Below the pieces are notes generated by a model that did no database searches, had not been told where the DNA came from, and saw nothing but the letters and a program-made list of their open reading frames with translations. Below, one piece after another: positions 13,086 through 23,442 of a stretch of 64,000 nt of DNA. The position numbers were made by a program, and so were the translations under genes. Origin of the DNA: Henckelia pumila (taxonomy: Eukaryota; Streptophyta; Magnoliopsida; Lamiales; Gesneriaceae); the NCBI RefSeq assembly GCF_033568475.1, contig NC_133123.1, forward strand, positions 1,736,001 through 1,800,000. Direction: 5' to 3'. Numbering within the stretch: the first letter of the stretch is position 1; the number at the start of each line of letters is the position of its first letter.

Positions 13086-14450
13086 CTAAAAAATATAACA
13101 AATACCTGCAATAACTCCCCCAGGTGCATCTTGTGCCTGATCCTGAGTCATAGCATGGACTTGAGCCTGCTGTGGACCTGGAAAACGCTGCTGACTCTGA
13201 GGAGATGGATACCTAGGCTGCTGAGTGGACTGTACTGGAATATAAGGCTGTGTAGGAGCAAACTGTGGTACAGGAACATATGGTCTGAATGATGGTCGTC
13301 CAGAAAACTGGCCAAACTGTTGTGGCTGAAATTGCTGTCTTCCAGCATTTGGACATACTCGAGACGAATGTCCAGCCTGCCCACAAGTATAACAAGTTCC
13401 TGGAAATCCTGTACAATGTGCACTCAAATGATTACCACCGCATCTGTCACAGTACACTCTTCCAGACGATCCAACTGAACTTCCACCACGACTACCACTG
13501 GAACTGGAGGAACTAGACTGTGGTTTCTTTTTAAATGGCTTCCCTCTAGCTTTAAACCAAGGCCTTTTCGCTTGCTGAGAAGATTGCGTAGGCTGATATG
13601 AAGGTAAACCCATTGGTGTCTGTGAACTGCTTCCAGCTCCTTGAGGAACAGATGATGGGATTGATTGTGGTTCACCCCTGAGTAGACTTGCTTCAATTTT
13701 CTTGGCCTTTTCTACTGCTTTCATATAAGTAGATGGAGTTCCAGTAGTTACCAACGTATGGATCGTTCGTGTAAGCCCCTTCAGAAAATATGAAAGCTTT
13801 GACCGATCATTCTTTGCAACATGTGGGACATAAGGCAGAAGAGCAGAGAACTGAGAAGCATATTCAGCAACAGATTTATTGCCTTGCACCAACAGATTAA
13901 ATTCATCTTCTTTAGCAGAATAGTATGATGGTGGTGCATATTCTTGTGCAAACTGCTTACAAAATACTTCCCATGTGATCTTTTCACCAGAATCAGAAAG
14001 TGTTTCTGCTGTCGTTTCCCACCACAGTTGCGCTCGGTATTTCAGCTGAAAAGGAACTAACTTTAGTCGAATGTCATCAGGATATTCTAATCCATTAAAC
14101 ATATTGTTGAGACTTTTCAACCAACTAGCAGCTTTCTCACTTCCTTCATTGCCAAAGAACTTTTGCGGACGCAACTCCTGAAATTGAGAAATTATTAATC
14201 GTATTCCTCCCATTTTCTCAGTCAATTGGGTTACTGGATCAGCCTCAGCCTGAATCGCTTTTCCTTTGTCAGGATTTACCCGTGTCTGTTGTTCCACCTC
14301 TAATTCCAAATCTTTCGGAGGCTGAACAGCTGGTCGACCACGTCTTCCCCTGACAATATCATCAAGATTTCTAACATTTTTCGCTGCAGACTCTTCTACA
14401 ACTTCCTTCCCTTTTCTACCTCTTCCTCCTGGTGCCATTCTACAAGACAC
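13086..14450 (-). CDS. Gypsy gag polyprotein
   Basis: A 454-residue capsid protein frame. It has an N-terminal basic segment, a Retrotrans_gag core (RAQLWWETTAETL then EVFCKQFAQEYAP), a Q/P/S-rich linker and one CCHC zinc knuckle (CYTCGQAGHSSRVC). Gag packages element RNA. The ATG at 14448-14450 follows the primer-binding site by about 240 bp. It ends in an amber codon with pol continuing in frame. That stop is either a mutation or a readthrough site; the sequence alone does not decide. Confidence 0.85.
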   Translation of the reverse strand: MSCRMAPGGRGRKGKEVVEESAAKNVRNLDDIVRGRRGRPAVQPPKDLELEVEQQTRVNPDKGKAIQAEADPVTQLTEKMGGIRLIISQFQELRPQKFFGNEGSEKAASWLKSLNNMFNGLEYPDDIRLKLVPFQLKYRAQLWWETTAETLSDSGEKITWEVFCKQFAQEYAPPSYYSAKEDEFNLLVQGNKSVAEYASQFSALLPYVPHVAKNDRSKLSYFLKGLTRTIHTLVTTGTPSTYMKAVEKAKKIEASLLRGEPQSIPSSVPQGAGSSSQTPMGLPSYQPTQSSQQAKRPWFKARGKPFKKKPQSSSSSSSGSRGGSSVGSSGRVYCDRCGGNHLSAHCTGFPGTCYTCGQAGHSSRVCPNAGRQQFQPQQFGQFSGRPSFRPYVPVPQFAPTQPYIPVQSTQQPRYPSPQSQQRFPGPQQAQVHAMTQDQAQDAPGGVIAGICYIF

Positions 14451-14693
14451 AAGAATTTAAATACACAGGCAAAAATATCTTAACGAATAGAAAACTATGA
14501 TAGAAATTCAGAGTTCTAATAGAATTCATAAACTAATTCTAAAACCAAGAACTACTGGTTCTAACAAATACGTTCAAAAATAAACACCACAAGTAAGTCA
14601 CGTAAGAACAAGTAGTCACACACATACGCAACCATTTTGTTAGTGTCTAAACTCGAGTGTCCTAGACTCTAATTCGAGCATATCCCAGTATAC

Positions 14694-14705
14694 GCTCTGA
14701 TACCA
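14694..14705 (-). promoter_or_regulatory. Primer-binding site of the gypsy element
   Basis: On the minus strand it reads TGGTATCAGAGC, the standard complement of the 3' end of initiator tRNA-Met. It fixes the element's orientation and the inner end of the right LTR near 14707-14712. Confidence 0.88.
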
Positions 14706-14711
14706 AAAGAA

Positions 14712-16035
14712 AGGGCCCGTGTCCTGATTTAATATTTAATGATCAAACAACCAGGATTAATTAATGTAAACAGCGAAAACGAGTTAAAAATTTGCGTTTG
14801 GGCCTACAGAAATTTCGGCATGACCTATTCGTAAATAGGACATCCCAAAAACCTGTACAACACAACCAGCAATATATATAATCCACGTAAGCACATAAAA
14901 CACGTTATCACTCATTACAAAATACTTAATATCATTACATGCCATTATAGGCGTCGTAATATAAACAGCTCATACGTACCTCAACCAACACTTAAGTACC
15001 ACAGAAATAGCTCAAGTATTATTCGAATACTCCAATCCTGTGAAAAACCATTTATTTCATATTAATTCCTATTCCCTTGTACAAATCTGAGAATTATCGG
15101 AACTAAGTCTAAAAATAAAACTAACATTTCTAAAAATTCATATCTTATATCAAAACATCCTATCAATAACCAAATATCAAATTTACGACTCTAAAAGTCG
15201 AAATACCAAAAGTATAATAATCTGAATTTTTCCAGAAAATTCCCAAAAATTCTGAAATTTATATATATCAATTCTAGCACATCTAGATATCCAAACAGTG
15301 ATTTAAATAGCTCTAAACTTCAAAAATCCCAATTCAAATAATCTGGAAATTCGAAATAATGCCCCAATAATTTCTGAAAAATAGCCAATACCTCCAATCG
15401 AGTCCGGTATAATACCTACAACCAATAATAAATCAAATATCAATTATCGGACATCAATTGAATCAAAATTCCCAAAATTGAAGCCCTAATCACGAAATCT
15501 ACCTCAAAGCTAAGAAATAAAGCTCCAAATAATCAGAACGACCTTCACCTACACGCAGGCGACGCACGGCGGCGGCGAACGACGGAAAAGGTGACGGCTG
15601 GTCGGAATCGAGTTCTCGATATGGCGACGAAAACTTACAAAATGGGTATCAAAAGAAAGCTTACGTCGCGAGGAGTCCGGAACTATATTTATTTTCGAAA
15701 ATAGATTACCGACGGCAAAGATACGGAGATTTGAAGCGATAGGAAAATTTTGAAAAATTCAAAATACAGGGAACGGGGATGACAGAAACTTTGAGGAGAG
15801 AGAAACGATAATATATAATATATTGTATGTATATCCATGTTATGAGATATACATTGATTTAATGTGTGTCTTATTTCATTCATTCGGGGTTAAAACTTAA
15901 CCCGGTTTGAGTTATTTCAACTCCTGTGTGATTTATAAATCAAATATGCAATTTAATATCGTCTATAAACCGATATTTATAAATACATATTTTTAACACA
16001 CAAATTAATTAATAGAGTAAAATCGGGTCCTTACA
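14712..16035 (-). repeat. 5' LTR of the gypsy chromovirus
   Basis: The right-hand LTR, about 1.32 kb. On the minus strand it begins TGTAAGGACCC (16035) and ends near GGGCCC next to the primer-binding site. Its outer edge joins the X8 repeat unit A directly at TACTTGATG. Confidence 0.85.
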
Positions 16036-16618
16036 TACTTGATGATAATTGCAAGCAAAACTTTTGTTTGATCTACATACAATCATAAAGTATTAGAATT
16101 TTTTTGCTTCAAGCTATGGTTGAATTCGAAATATTTTATTGTTGGAAAAATTCCAGTTGAATAGACCGTATAAAATACTAGTACATGATAACATGATATA
16201 AAATTTTCAAATGAATTTCTAAATTTTCTATATTATTATATGTCGTACAATTAATTTATATGAAGATACTTGGTATTTATAAATAAATGTGATCCCAAAT
16301 ATTGAACTAATGATTGATTCAATGATTGTTACTTAAGATAATTGAATCTCAAAAATTATTAAATTATTTGTGAATTGATCGCAACCGATCTTATACTATA
16401 TCTGAAATTCGAAATTTAATTATGATAATATTTTATTTTGAAAACAAATTTTAATTTTTATATTTAAATTTATTATTATTTTTATTTTATCTCAAATTTT
16501 GTATTATACACGGATATTTATCAAATTTTGTAAAAAATAATATTGGACGTGAAAGTTTTGATTTAATAAAAAAAATTATTAAAGTAAATAAAAAAATATA
16601 TCTTTCAATTAAGATTCC

Positions 16619-16627
16619 TATATAAAT
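16619..16627 (+). promoter_or_regulatory. TATA box of X8 gene A
   Basis: TATATAAAT lies 70 bp upstream of the chosen ATG. The identical box stands at 18482-18490 and 27019-27027 before genes B and C. Confidence 0.6.
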
Positions 16628-16696
16628 CCTCCCCCCTGGGTGTTATGTTTCACAAAAAGCAAACCAAGAAAAAGAAATATTCTCAACCCTTTTGCC

Positions 16697-17182
16697 ATGC
16701 CGATATATCAGTTAATTTTGCTTGCTGCAGCTCTCATGATTACGGCCACTGGGGGCGAAACCAGTATTCAGCAACAAACATTTGTTGCATGGTGCGTCGT
16801 CAGAGACGGCGTAGAGAACTCAGTGCTTAAGGATAAACTGGACGACATTTGTTCAGCAAACCCTTCGGTCTGCCTTTTGGTGCAGAAAGATGAACCCTGC
16901 TACCTCCCAAACACCCTCAACAATCATCTAACTCTTGTTTTGAGTACCTTATTTCAGCAGCATCCGAATGAAGCCACATGCAGCCAAGGGGTTTTCTTTG
17001 CATCTACCACAGCATGCTTGCTTTTTGTGTGGTGTCGGCGCAGAAATTCTACCGCTGCAAATGATGAGAGAGCCCCTGGCCGGCAGCATTCTACCGCTGC
17101 AAATGATGAAAGAGCCCTTGGGCAGCATTCCCAGCGAGCGTTGCTGTGGAACATCCTCGGCCGATTCCTGATTTCCCATTAA
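16697..17182 (+). CDS. X8/CBM43-domain small secreted protein, copy A
   Basis: A 161-residue protein. Residues 1-19 are a signal peptide (hydrophobic LILLAAALMIT). Residues 28-107 match the X8 (CBM43) domain: W32-C33, C52, C59, C68-Y-L-P-N, C95 and C107. This cysteine pattern belongs to callose-binding (beta-1,3-glucan) modules such as those of plasmodesmata callose-binding proteins, so a cell-wall role is inferred. The C-terminus is unusual: two copies of an STAANDERA repeat and no hydrophobic GPI-anchor tail. The ATG at 16697 was preferred because it opens the signal peptide; the frame runs 19 codons further upstream without an ATG. It is single-exon. Confidence 0.78.
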   Translation: MPIYQLILLAAALMITATGGETSIQQQTFVAWCVVRDGVENSVLKDKLDDICSANPSVCLLVQKDEPCYLPNTLNNHLTLVLSTLFQQHPNEATCSQGVFFASTTACLLFVWCRRRNSTAANDERAPGRQHSTAANDERALGQHSQRALLWNILGRFLISH

Positions 17183-17199
17183 TAATATAATACATATAT

Positions 17200-17442
17200 G
17201 GCACTGTTTGGTTTGAGTGATAGGATAAGTAATCCATAGATAAGTAATATAATGTAAATTAAAAATAAATAAGAAAAAATAGTTAATACATAATTTGATT
17301 TTATGGATAGATTATAATTTATTTGATGTAATTGATGTAAAATTATTAATTAATAAATAGATAAATAATATGACAAAAATAAGGCAAAATTAATTGGGAT
17401 AAGTTATACATAGATTAATAATACATCAAACCAAACCATGCC
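17200..17442. mobile_element. MITE with GGCA...TTTGGTTTGA terminal repeats
   Basis: A 243-bp AT-rich element. Its left end GGCACTGTTTGGTTTGA and right end TCAAACCAAACCATGCC are near-perfect inverted repeats. The matching place after unit C (about 27595) has no insertion and a single ATATAT target, which defines the ends; the duplication appears to be 3-4 bp of AT. A Tourist/PIF-Harbinger-like origin is possible but the superfamily is not resolved. Confidence 0.75.
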
Positions 17443-17620
17443 ATATAGTCTATTAATGTCTCTTGTTTGGCTTATTCTAGGAGGTATGCTTACTTATTAG
17501 ATCGTCCATAGCTTATTTACATTAAATATCGTATGGTTCGTGTTTTAATTTCTATGTTGCAATAGCTTCCACTTAATTTAATATATACTAGTGTGTATTT
17601 GCGTGTGTATGTAATATGTT

Positions 17621-17624
<4 letters not shown>

Positions 17625-17661
<37 letters not shown>
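17625..17661. repeat. (TA)n microsatellite in the spacer of unit A
   Basis: A TA run of about 37 bp, present with different lengths at the matching points of units B (26160-26199) and C (27777-27801). Confidence 0.95.
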
Positions 17662-17665
<4 letters not shown>

Positions 17666-18559
17666 TCGTATTATTTTTCAAATGAATCATGAGAACTGTA
17701 ACAACATTATCCTTAGTTTTGGCAATTATCTATCGGAATTTCATAAACATACCAAAAAACTGTTGCGATGATGCATGGTGGCCATTGAGCTTAATTAGTC
17801 CTAAAAAACTGAGTGCACATTATATAAACGTAGTAAATGATCGATCCCCCCCTTTTGAAGCAAATGTTTGATTGAATTATATTATTAATATACACATACT
17901 TGATGATAATTGCAAGCAAAACTTTTGTTTGATCTACATACAATCATAAAATATTAGAATTTTTTTGCTTCAAGCTATGGTTGAATTCAAAATATTTTTA
18001 TTGTTGGAAAAATTCCAATTGAATAGACCGTATAAAATACTAGTACATGATAACATGATATAAAATTTTCAAATGAATTTCTAAATTTTCTATATTATTA
18101 TATGTCGTACAATTAATTTATATGAAGATACTTGGTATTTATAAATAAATGCGATCTCAAATATTGAATTAATGATTGATTCAATGATTGTTACTTAAGA
18201 TAATTGAATCTCAAAAATTATTAAAATTATTTGTGAATTGATCGCAACCGATCTTATACTATATCTGAAATTCGAAATTTAATTATGATAATATTTTATT
18301 TTGAAAACAAATTTTAATTTTTATATTTAAATTTATTATTATTTTTATTTTATCTCAAATTTTGTATTATACACGGATATTTATCAAATTTTGTGAAAAA
18401 TAATATTGGACGTGAAAGTTTTGATCTAATAAAAAAAATTATTAAAGTAAATAAAAAAATATATCTTTCAATTAAGATTCCTATATAAATCCTCCCCCCT
18501 CGGTGTTATGTTTCACAAAAAGCAAACCAAGAAAAAGAAATATTCTCAACCCTTTTGCC

Positions 18560-19045
18560 ATGCCGATATATCAGTTAATTTTGCTTGCTGCAGCTCTCAT
18601 GATTACGGCCACTGGGGGCGAAACCAGTATTCAACAACAAACATTTGTTGCATGGTGCGTCGTCAGAGACGGCGTAGAGAACTCAGTGCTTAAGGATAAA
18701 CTGGACGACATTTGTTCAGCAAACCCTTCGGTCTGCCTTTTGGTGCAGAAAGATGAACCCTGCTACCTCCCAAACACCCTCAACAATCATCTAACTCTTG
18801 TTTTGAGTACCTTATTTCAGCAGCATCCGAATGAAGCCACATGCAGCCAAGGGGTTTTCTTTGCATCTACCACAGCATGCTTGCTTTTTGTGTGGTGTCG
18901 GCGCAAAAATTCTACCGCTGCAAATGATGAGAGAGCCCCTGGCCGGCAGCATTCTACCGCTGCAAATGATGAAAGAGCCCTTGGGCAGCATTCCCAGCGA
19001 GCGTTGCTGTGGAACATCCTCGGCCGATTCCTGATTTCCCATTAA
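18560..19045 (+). CDS. X8/CBM43-domain small secreted protein, copy B
   Basis: Nearly identical to copy A over 161 residues (one visible change, R to K, before the STAANDERA repeats). It has the same signal peptide, X8 cysteine pattern and repeat-containing C-terminus. TATA box at 18482-18490. Its 3' spacer was interrupted 67 bp after the stop codon by the Tat element, so polyadenylation signals further out may have been displaced. Intact frames in all three copies suggest recent duplication or gene conversion. Confidence 0.78.
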   Translation: MPIYQLILLAAALMITATGGETSIQQQTFVAWCVVRDGVENSVLKDKLDDICSANPSVCLLVQKDEPCYLPNTLNNHLTLVLSTLFQQHPNEATCSQGVFFASTTACLLFVWCRRKNSTAANDERAPGRQHSTAANDERALGQHSQRALLWNILGRFLISH

Positions 19046-19061
19046 TAATATAATACATATA

Positions 19062-19112
19062 GGCACTGTTTGGTTTGAGTGATAGGATAAGTAATCCATA
19101 GATAAGTAATAT
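19062..19112. mobile_element. Left part of the MITE in unit B, split by the Tat element
   Basis: The first about 50 bp of the same MITE as at 17200. The remainder continues at 25787-25978 beyond the Tat element. The nesting gives the order: tandem duplication with MITE first, Tat insertion later. Confidence 0.85.
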
Positions 19113-19547
19113 TGATAGGTTACACCTAAAAATTCAACTGGGCCTAAGCCCAATCATTAAGGTCCACTCCGAATATTTTTAAGGCCCAAGCTTATTTAAA
19201 TATTATATATATTTAATTCAAGCAGACCCTGAATTCTACAAAAGCCCATAAGAGGCTCAAGCCCATGAGGCTCTCCAAATATCTATAAATAGCTCAAGTC
19301 ACCTCATTATTAAGGTACACACTTTCTTAAGCAATAGATCGCTCTACTCTCGATTATTATTCCTTGAGTAATAACTGACTTGAGCGTCGGAGTGCCTTCG
19401 CCGGGAACCCTCCCGGCTCCTCTGACTTTGTTTTGTGACGTAGGAACAACCCACTGAAGATCTTCATCGGGAACATACAAGGACTTACTGATACTCCGGA
19501 CTTTGCGGAAGCAACGTGTCACATACAAGTGATTTTTGGCTACATCA
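19113..19547 (+). repeat. 5' LTR of the Tat element
   Basis: 435 bp, TG...CA ends, nearly identical to 25347-25781. A TATAAATA-type box lies near 19285. Confidence 0.93.
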
Positions 19548-19550
19548 GCT

Positions 19551-19566
19551 TGGCGCCGTCTGTGGG
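19551..19566 (+). promoter_or_regulatory. Primer-binding site of the Tat element
   Basis: TGGCGCCGTCTGTGGG begins three bases after the LTR end. TGGCGCC-type sites are usual in the Tat and Athila groups. Confidence 0.75.
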
Positions 19567-19608
19567 AAACTGTTCATTACGTCATTGAGAACACATATTA
19601 CTTCAAAA

Positions 19609-22600
19609 ATGTCTCAAGGAAATATTAACAATGGAAACGCACCGCAGAGTATTACTCTCACCCGTGAAGACTTGACCGCGCTAATGGAAAACACAGCCGC
19701 ACTCGCAGCAAAAGATGCAGTTGCTCAGTACCTAGAAACTCGCAAGCGCAAAAGCAGCAAGAAAAAGGCTCAGACTGAAGGCTCGTCATCTCTTGACCCT
19801 AATAACGGAGACCCAAATAAAGATAAATCTAAAGTGAATGATAAAGATCAAGGGGGGACCAAGAAAAATACTACTCAGAAAGACGGCGAAGCAAGTGTTC
19901 ACACAGTTCATGACATTTCTGGCGAAAACAAGATCACTAATCCAGCTCGGAAGGATGTATCTCGCACACATGTAACTGGAGAGAATATTTCCGCAATTTT
20001 GCCGTCACGCCGAAGCCCCTTCACTGATGACATATTATCTGAAGCATTACCAAAGGGAGTCAAAATCCCCAGCTTACCTGAGTTCGATGGAACGAGTGAC
20101 CCCCAAGACCATATTGACAAATTCTACGCGAAAGCGGATTTGTATGATATCACAGATGCTGCATACTGCAAAATTTTCCGAACAACATTATCAGGAAGAG
20201 CGCTCACATGGTTCAACAAGTTACCCTCCGGATCTATTGCCAATTTGGAGCAACTTACTGACTGCTTCATCCAGCAATTCTCAATTAACAAAAAATACCC
20301 AAAAACAGCAGCATATTTGTTCACAGTCATTCAAAAAGAAGGAGAATGTCTGAGGGACTATGTTCGGCGATTTACTCATGCGGTGCACGAAGTCTTACAT
20401 GTGAACCATGATTTGTTAGCCGGAATAATGCAGCAAAACTTGCGTCATCGGAAGTTCAAGGAATCAATAGCGGGAAGGCCGCCCAAAAACCTAGAGGAAT
20501 TACTGGAAAGAGCTGAGAAATACATTCGGGTTGAGGAATCTATTGAACCACACTACCTGAATAAAAGAAAGAGAGAAGAAGATAAACCAGATATTAGAAA
20601 GCGAGACGAGAAGCGAATAGCACAGAGCCCCCGTCTCCAGAATACACCCCTCAATGCACGTCTGACCGATATACTGGTAGTGGCTGAAAAACAAGGATTG
20701 TTACGTCCCCCTCGCCCAATGCAGAATAACCCAAAGCGCCTACGTTCGGAAAAGTATTGTCATTTTCATAAAGATAAAGGCCATACTACAGAAGATTGCT
20801 TCAGTTTGCGAGCAGAAATTGAAAAACTCATAAAGCGCGGACATTTGGGGAATTTCGTGGACAAGTCCCGCGGTGAAAAACGAGACGACAGGCGTCGGGA
20901 CGAACAACCAAAACATGACTATCAAAAGCGCCATGACGAAGCTGGGAAACAGCATGAACGAGCGGATGAAAATTTGCCCTCGGGAGGGATAATCGCCGTA
21001 ATCACTGGGGGGCCTGCTTGTGGCGACTCGAACAATGCAAGAAAAGCTCTTCTGCGAGCAGCAAAAGGAACCAACAATTTATCCAGCCCCACATCCTTGT
21101 CAATATATGAAGTTGAAACCATCCAAGATGGATTATCATTCAGTGACAAAGATCTGGAGAACCCTCGGGGTACCCATAATGATGCTTTAATCATCTCAGC
21201 CACAATCTCCAATTTTTGGGTAAAGAAAATTCTAGTGGATTCTGGAAGTTCGGCCGACATAATTTTTCATAATGCATTCGTAAAGTTGGGTATTAGTAAT
21301 GCACAGTTAACTCCAGTCAACACTCCACTAGTCGGATTTTCCGGAGAAATAGTTGAAGCTTTGGGAGAGGCAACGCTTCCTCTATCCTTGGGTTCTTACC
21401 CCAAGCGGTCTACTAAAATGGTGAAATTCCTTGTGGTAAAAGCTTCATCTGCGTACAATGTGATATTGGGACGACCAAGTCTCAATATATTCCAAGCCAT
21501 CGGATCGTCATATCATATGAAGCTGAAGTTTCCGACGCCAGGAGGAGTAGGAGAAGCCCTTGGTGATCATCGTCTAGCTAGAGAGTGTCATGTAGTGACT
21601 CTGCGGGGTTCGTCAGAAAATCGGAAAAGACAAGTCTCTAGCAAGGAAAAACCACCAAAACCCGAAAAGCTTTTGCGTGAAAACGGAATTCATTTGGTGG
21701 ATGAAGAAGCTGAGAGCAAAGAGAGAATAACAGCAACTGAAACTCTGAAACATGTGGCAATCATTCCAACTGATCCCAAGAAAACCCTAAAGATTGGGAC
21801 CGAATTACCTCCTGAGCTGGAAGAGAAGTTGAAAAATTTTCTTGGTCGCAATCTGGACGTGTTTGCTTGGGGTGATGAGCATCTGCCAGGAATACCTCAT
21901 GAATATGCGCTTCATCACCTCCGTGTTGATCCGAAAATGAGACCGGTGAAGCAAAAGAAAAGAGCATTTGGTCCAGAGAAAAATCGGCATATAGCCGCGG
22001 AAGTGGAGAAACTCTTAGTGGCAAAGTACATCAGGCCAGTTTCATACCCAGATTGGCTTGCAAATGTGGTTTTAGTACCAAAACCTGGAGGAAAGTGGCG
22101 TTTGTGTATAGATTTCACTGATCTCAACAAAGCATGCCCCAAAGATCCGTTTCCACTCCCTCGAATTGACTTGTTAGTCGATTCGACAGCAGGATGCGAG
22201 CTGCTCACTTTTCTTGATGCATATCAAGGATACAATCAGATCGGCCTAGCGCCAGAAGACCGAGAAAAAGCAAGTTTCATCACTGATCGAGGAATTTATT
22301 GTTATGATGTAATGCCGTTTGGTCTGAAAAATGCTGGAGCTACCTATCAGCGTTTGGTAAATAGCATGTTCGAACAATTGATCGGGCGTAACATGGAAGT
22401 TTATATAGATGACATGCTCGTCAAAAGTATTCAAGCATCTAATCATTTGGAAGATCTTGAGGAATGTTTCAGTATACTCAGAAAATACAGGATGAAACTT
22501 AATCCGGATAAATGCACTTTTGGTGTACGAGGAGGCAAATTTCTCGGTTATATGGTGTCAGAACGAGGAATAGAGGCCAACCCTGAAAAAATCAAAGCTA

Positions 22601-23442
22601 TTTTAAACATGAATCCTCCGAAGAGTGTAAAAGGCATCCAAGAATTGACAGGACGTTTGGCCGCCCTCAACCGATTTATCTCAAGATCTGCAGACAAGGG
22701 TTTACCATTTTTCAAAATGTTGAGGAGTGGGAAAGGTTTTCAATGGACAGAAGAGTGTCAGCAAGCATTTGACGAGTTGAAAGTACATCTGACCTCTCCG
22801 CCGTTGTTGGTGAAACCAAACGACGGTGACACCCTGTTAATTTATCTGGCAATATCTGCGGAGGCGGTAAGTGCAGTATTGGTCTCTGAAGTAGGACGTG
22901 AGCACAAGCCAGTTTATTATATCAGTCGAACTTTACACGGAGCAGAATTAAGATATACAAAGATCGAGAAACTGGCACTGGCTTTGGTAATTGCAGCGAG
23001 AAAATTACGTCCTTACTTTCACTCTCATCCAATAATTGTACTCACCAATCATCCTCTCAAGCAAATTATCTCGAGTCCTGAAGCATCAGGAAGAATGGTT
23101 AAGTGGGCTGTTGAACTGAGCCAATATGGAATTGAATATCGCCCGCGTCCAGCGATTAAAGCGCAAATTCTGGCTGATTTTCTAGTAGAAATGACAGTAA
23201 CTCAAGAAGAGAGTTCCACCCAAACATGGATGGTTTATGTCGACGGGTCATCAACCTCTACGGGAAGCGGTGCAGGTATAGTTGTGGAGAGCCCACAGGG
23301 AGATAAATTTCAATATGCCGTCAAATTTCTATTCCCTGCAACGAATAATGAGGCAGAATATGAAGCTTTCATCATGGGAATTAAATTGGCCCTGTCAGTC
23401 GGAGCAAGAAGACTGACGATACACAGTGACTCCCAACCATAA
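19609..23442 (+). CDS. Tat gag-protease-reverse transcriptase-RNase H polyprotein, truncated
   Basis: About 1277 residues from the ATG at 19609; the open frame extends back into the LTR, but this is the first ATG after the primer-binding site. Domains in order: a charged N-terminus; Retrotrans_gag (around residues 180-310, with ALTWFNKLPSGSI); a protease with LVDSGSSADIIF near residue 542; reverse transcriptase with YIDDMLVKS near 932; RNase H; and the start of a second, archaeal-type RNase H (MVYVDGSST near 1207). The frame stops at SDSQP in the second RNase H, and integrase is missing. The break looks like a deletion that joined pol directly to the antisense frame near 23436. Gag, protease and RT look intact, but integration would need help from another copy. 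Confidence 0.88.
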   Translation: MSQGNINNGNAPQSITLTREDLTALMENTAALAAKDAVAQYLETRKRKSSKKKAQTEGSSSLDPNNGDPNKDKSKVNDKDQGGTKKNTTQKDGEASVHTVHDISGENKITNPARKDVSRTHVTGENISAILPSRRSPFTDDILSEALPKGVKIPSLPEFDGTSDPQDHIDKFYAKADLYDITDAAYCKIFRTTLSGRALTWFNKLPSGSIANLEQLTDCFIQQFSINKKYPKTAAYLFTVIQKEGECLRDYVRRFTHAVHEVLHVNHDLLAGIMQQNLRHRKFKESIAGRPPKNLEELLERAEKYIRVEESIEPHYLNKRKREEDKPDIRKRDEKRIAQSPRLQNTPLNARLTDILVVAEKQGLLRPPRPMQNNPKRLRSEKYCHFHKDKGHTTEDCFSLRAEIEKLIKRGHLGNFVDKSRGEKRDDRRRDEQPKHDYQKRHDEAGKQHERADENLPSGGIIAVITGGPACGDSNNARKALLRAAKGTNNLSSPTSLSIYEVETIQDGLSFSDKDLENPRGTHNDALIISATISNFWVKKILVDSGSSADIIFHNAFVKLGISNAQLTPVNTPLVGFSGEIVEALGEATLPLSLGSYPKRSTKMVKFLVVKASSAYNVILGRPSLNIFQAIGSSYHMKLKFPTPGGVGEALGDHRLARECHVVTLRGSSENRKRQVSSKEKPPKPEKLLRENGIHLVDEEAESKERITATETLKHVAIIPTDPKKTLKIGTELPPELEEKLKNFLGRNLDVFAWGDEHLPGIPHEYALHHLRVDPKMRPVKQKKRAFGPEKNRHIAAEVEKLLVAKYIRPVSYPDWLANVVLVPKPGGKWRLCIDFTDLNKACPKDPFPLPRIDLLVDSTAGCELLTFLDAYQGYNQIGLAPEDREKASFITDRGIYCYDVMPFGLKNAGATYQRLVNSMFEQLIGRNMEVYIDDMLVKSIQASNHLEDLEECFSILRKYRMKLNPDKCTFGVRGGKFLGYMVSERGIEANPEKIKAILNMNPPKSVKGIQELTGRLAALNRFISRSADKGLPFFKMLRSGKGFQWTEECQQAFDELKVHLTSPPLLVKPNDGDTLLIYLAISAEAVSAVLVSEVGREHKPVYYISRTLHGAELRYTKIEKLALALVIAARKLRPYFHSHPIIVLTNHPLKQIISSPEASGRMVKWAVELSQYGIEYRPRPAIKAQILADFLVEMTVTQEESSTQTWMVYVDGSSTSTGSGAGIVVESPQGDKFQYAVKFLFPATNNEAEYEAFIMGIKLALSVGARRLTIHSDSQP

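Larger units (their letters stand above)
8314..16035 (-). mobile_element. Ty3/gypsy chromovirus (Tekay/Del-like)
   Basis: LTR element on the minus strand in the order 5' LTR (14712-16035), tRNA-Met-type primer-binding site (14694-14705), gag (14450-13086), pol (13085-9675), polypurine tract (9598-9610) and 3' LTR (8314-9597). A C-terminal chromodomain in pol places it among chromoviruses. The comparable 1284 bp of the two LTRs differ at about ten positions by eye, so the insertion is fairly young. No target-site duplication is found. The left LTR lacks about 40 terminal bases present in the right LTR, so the left junction has been altered since insertion. Confidence 0.9.

Noticed and set aside
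17689..17871. 60-codon frame repeated at 26227-26409
   Set aside because: It is conserved only because it lies in the tandem unit spacer; unit C has lost it, and there is no signal peptide or domain.
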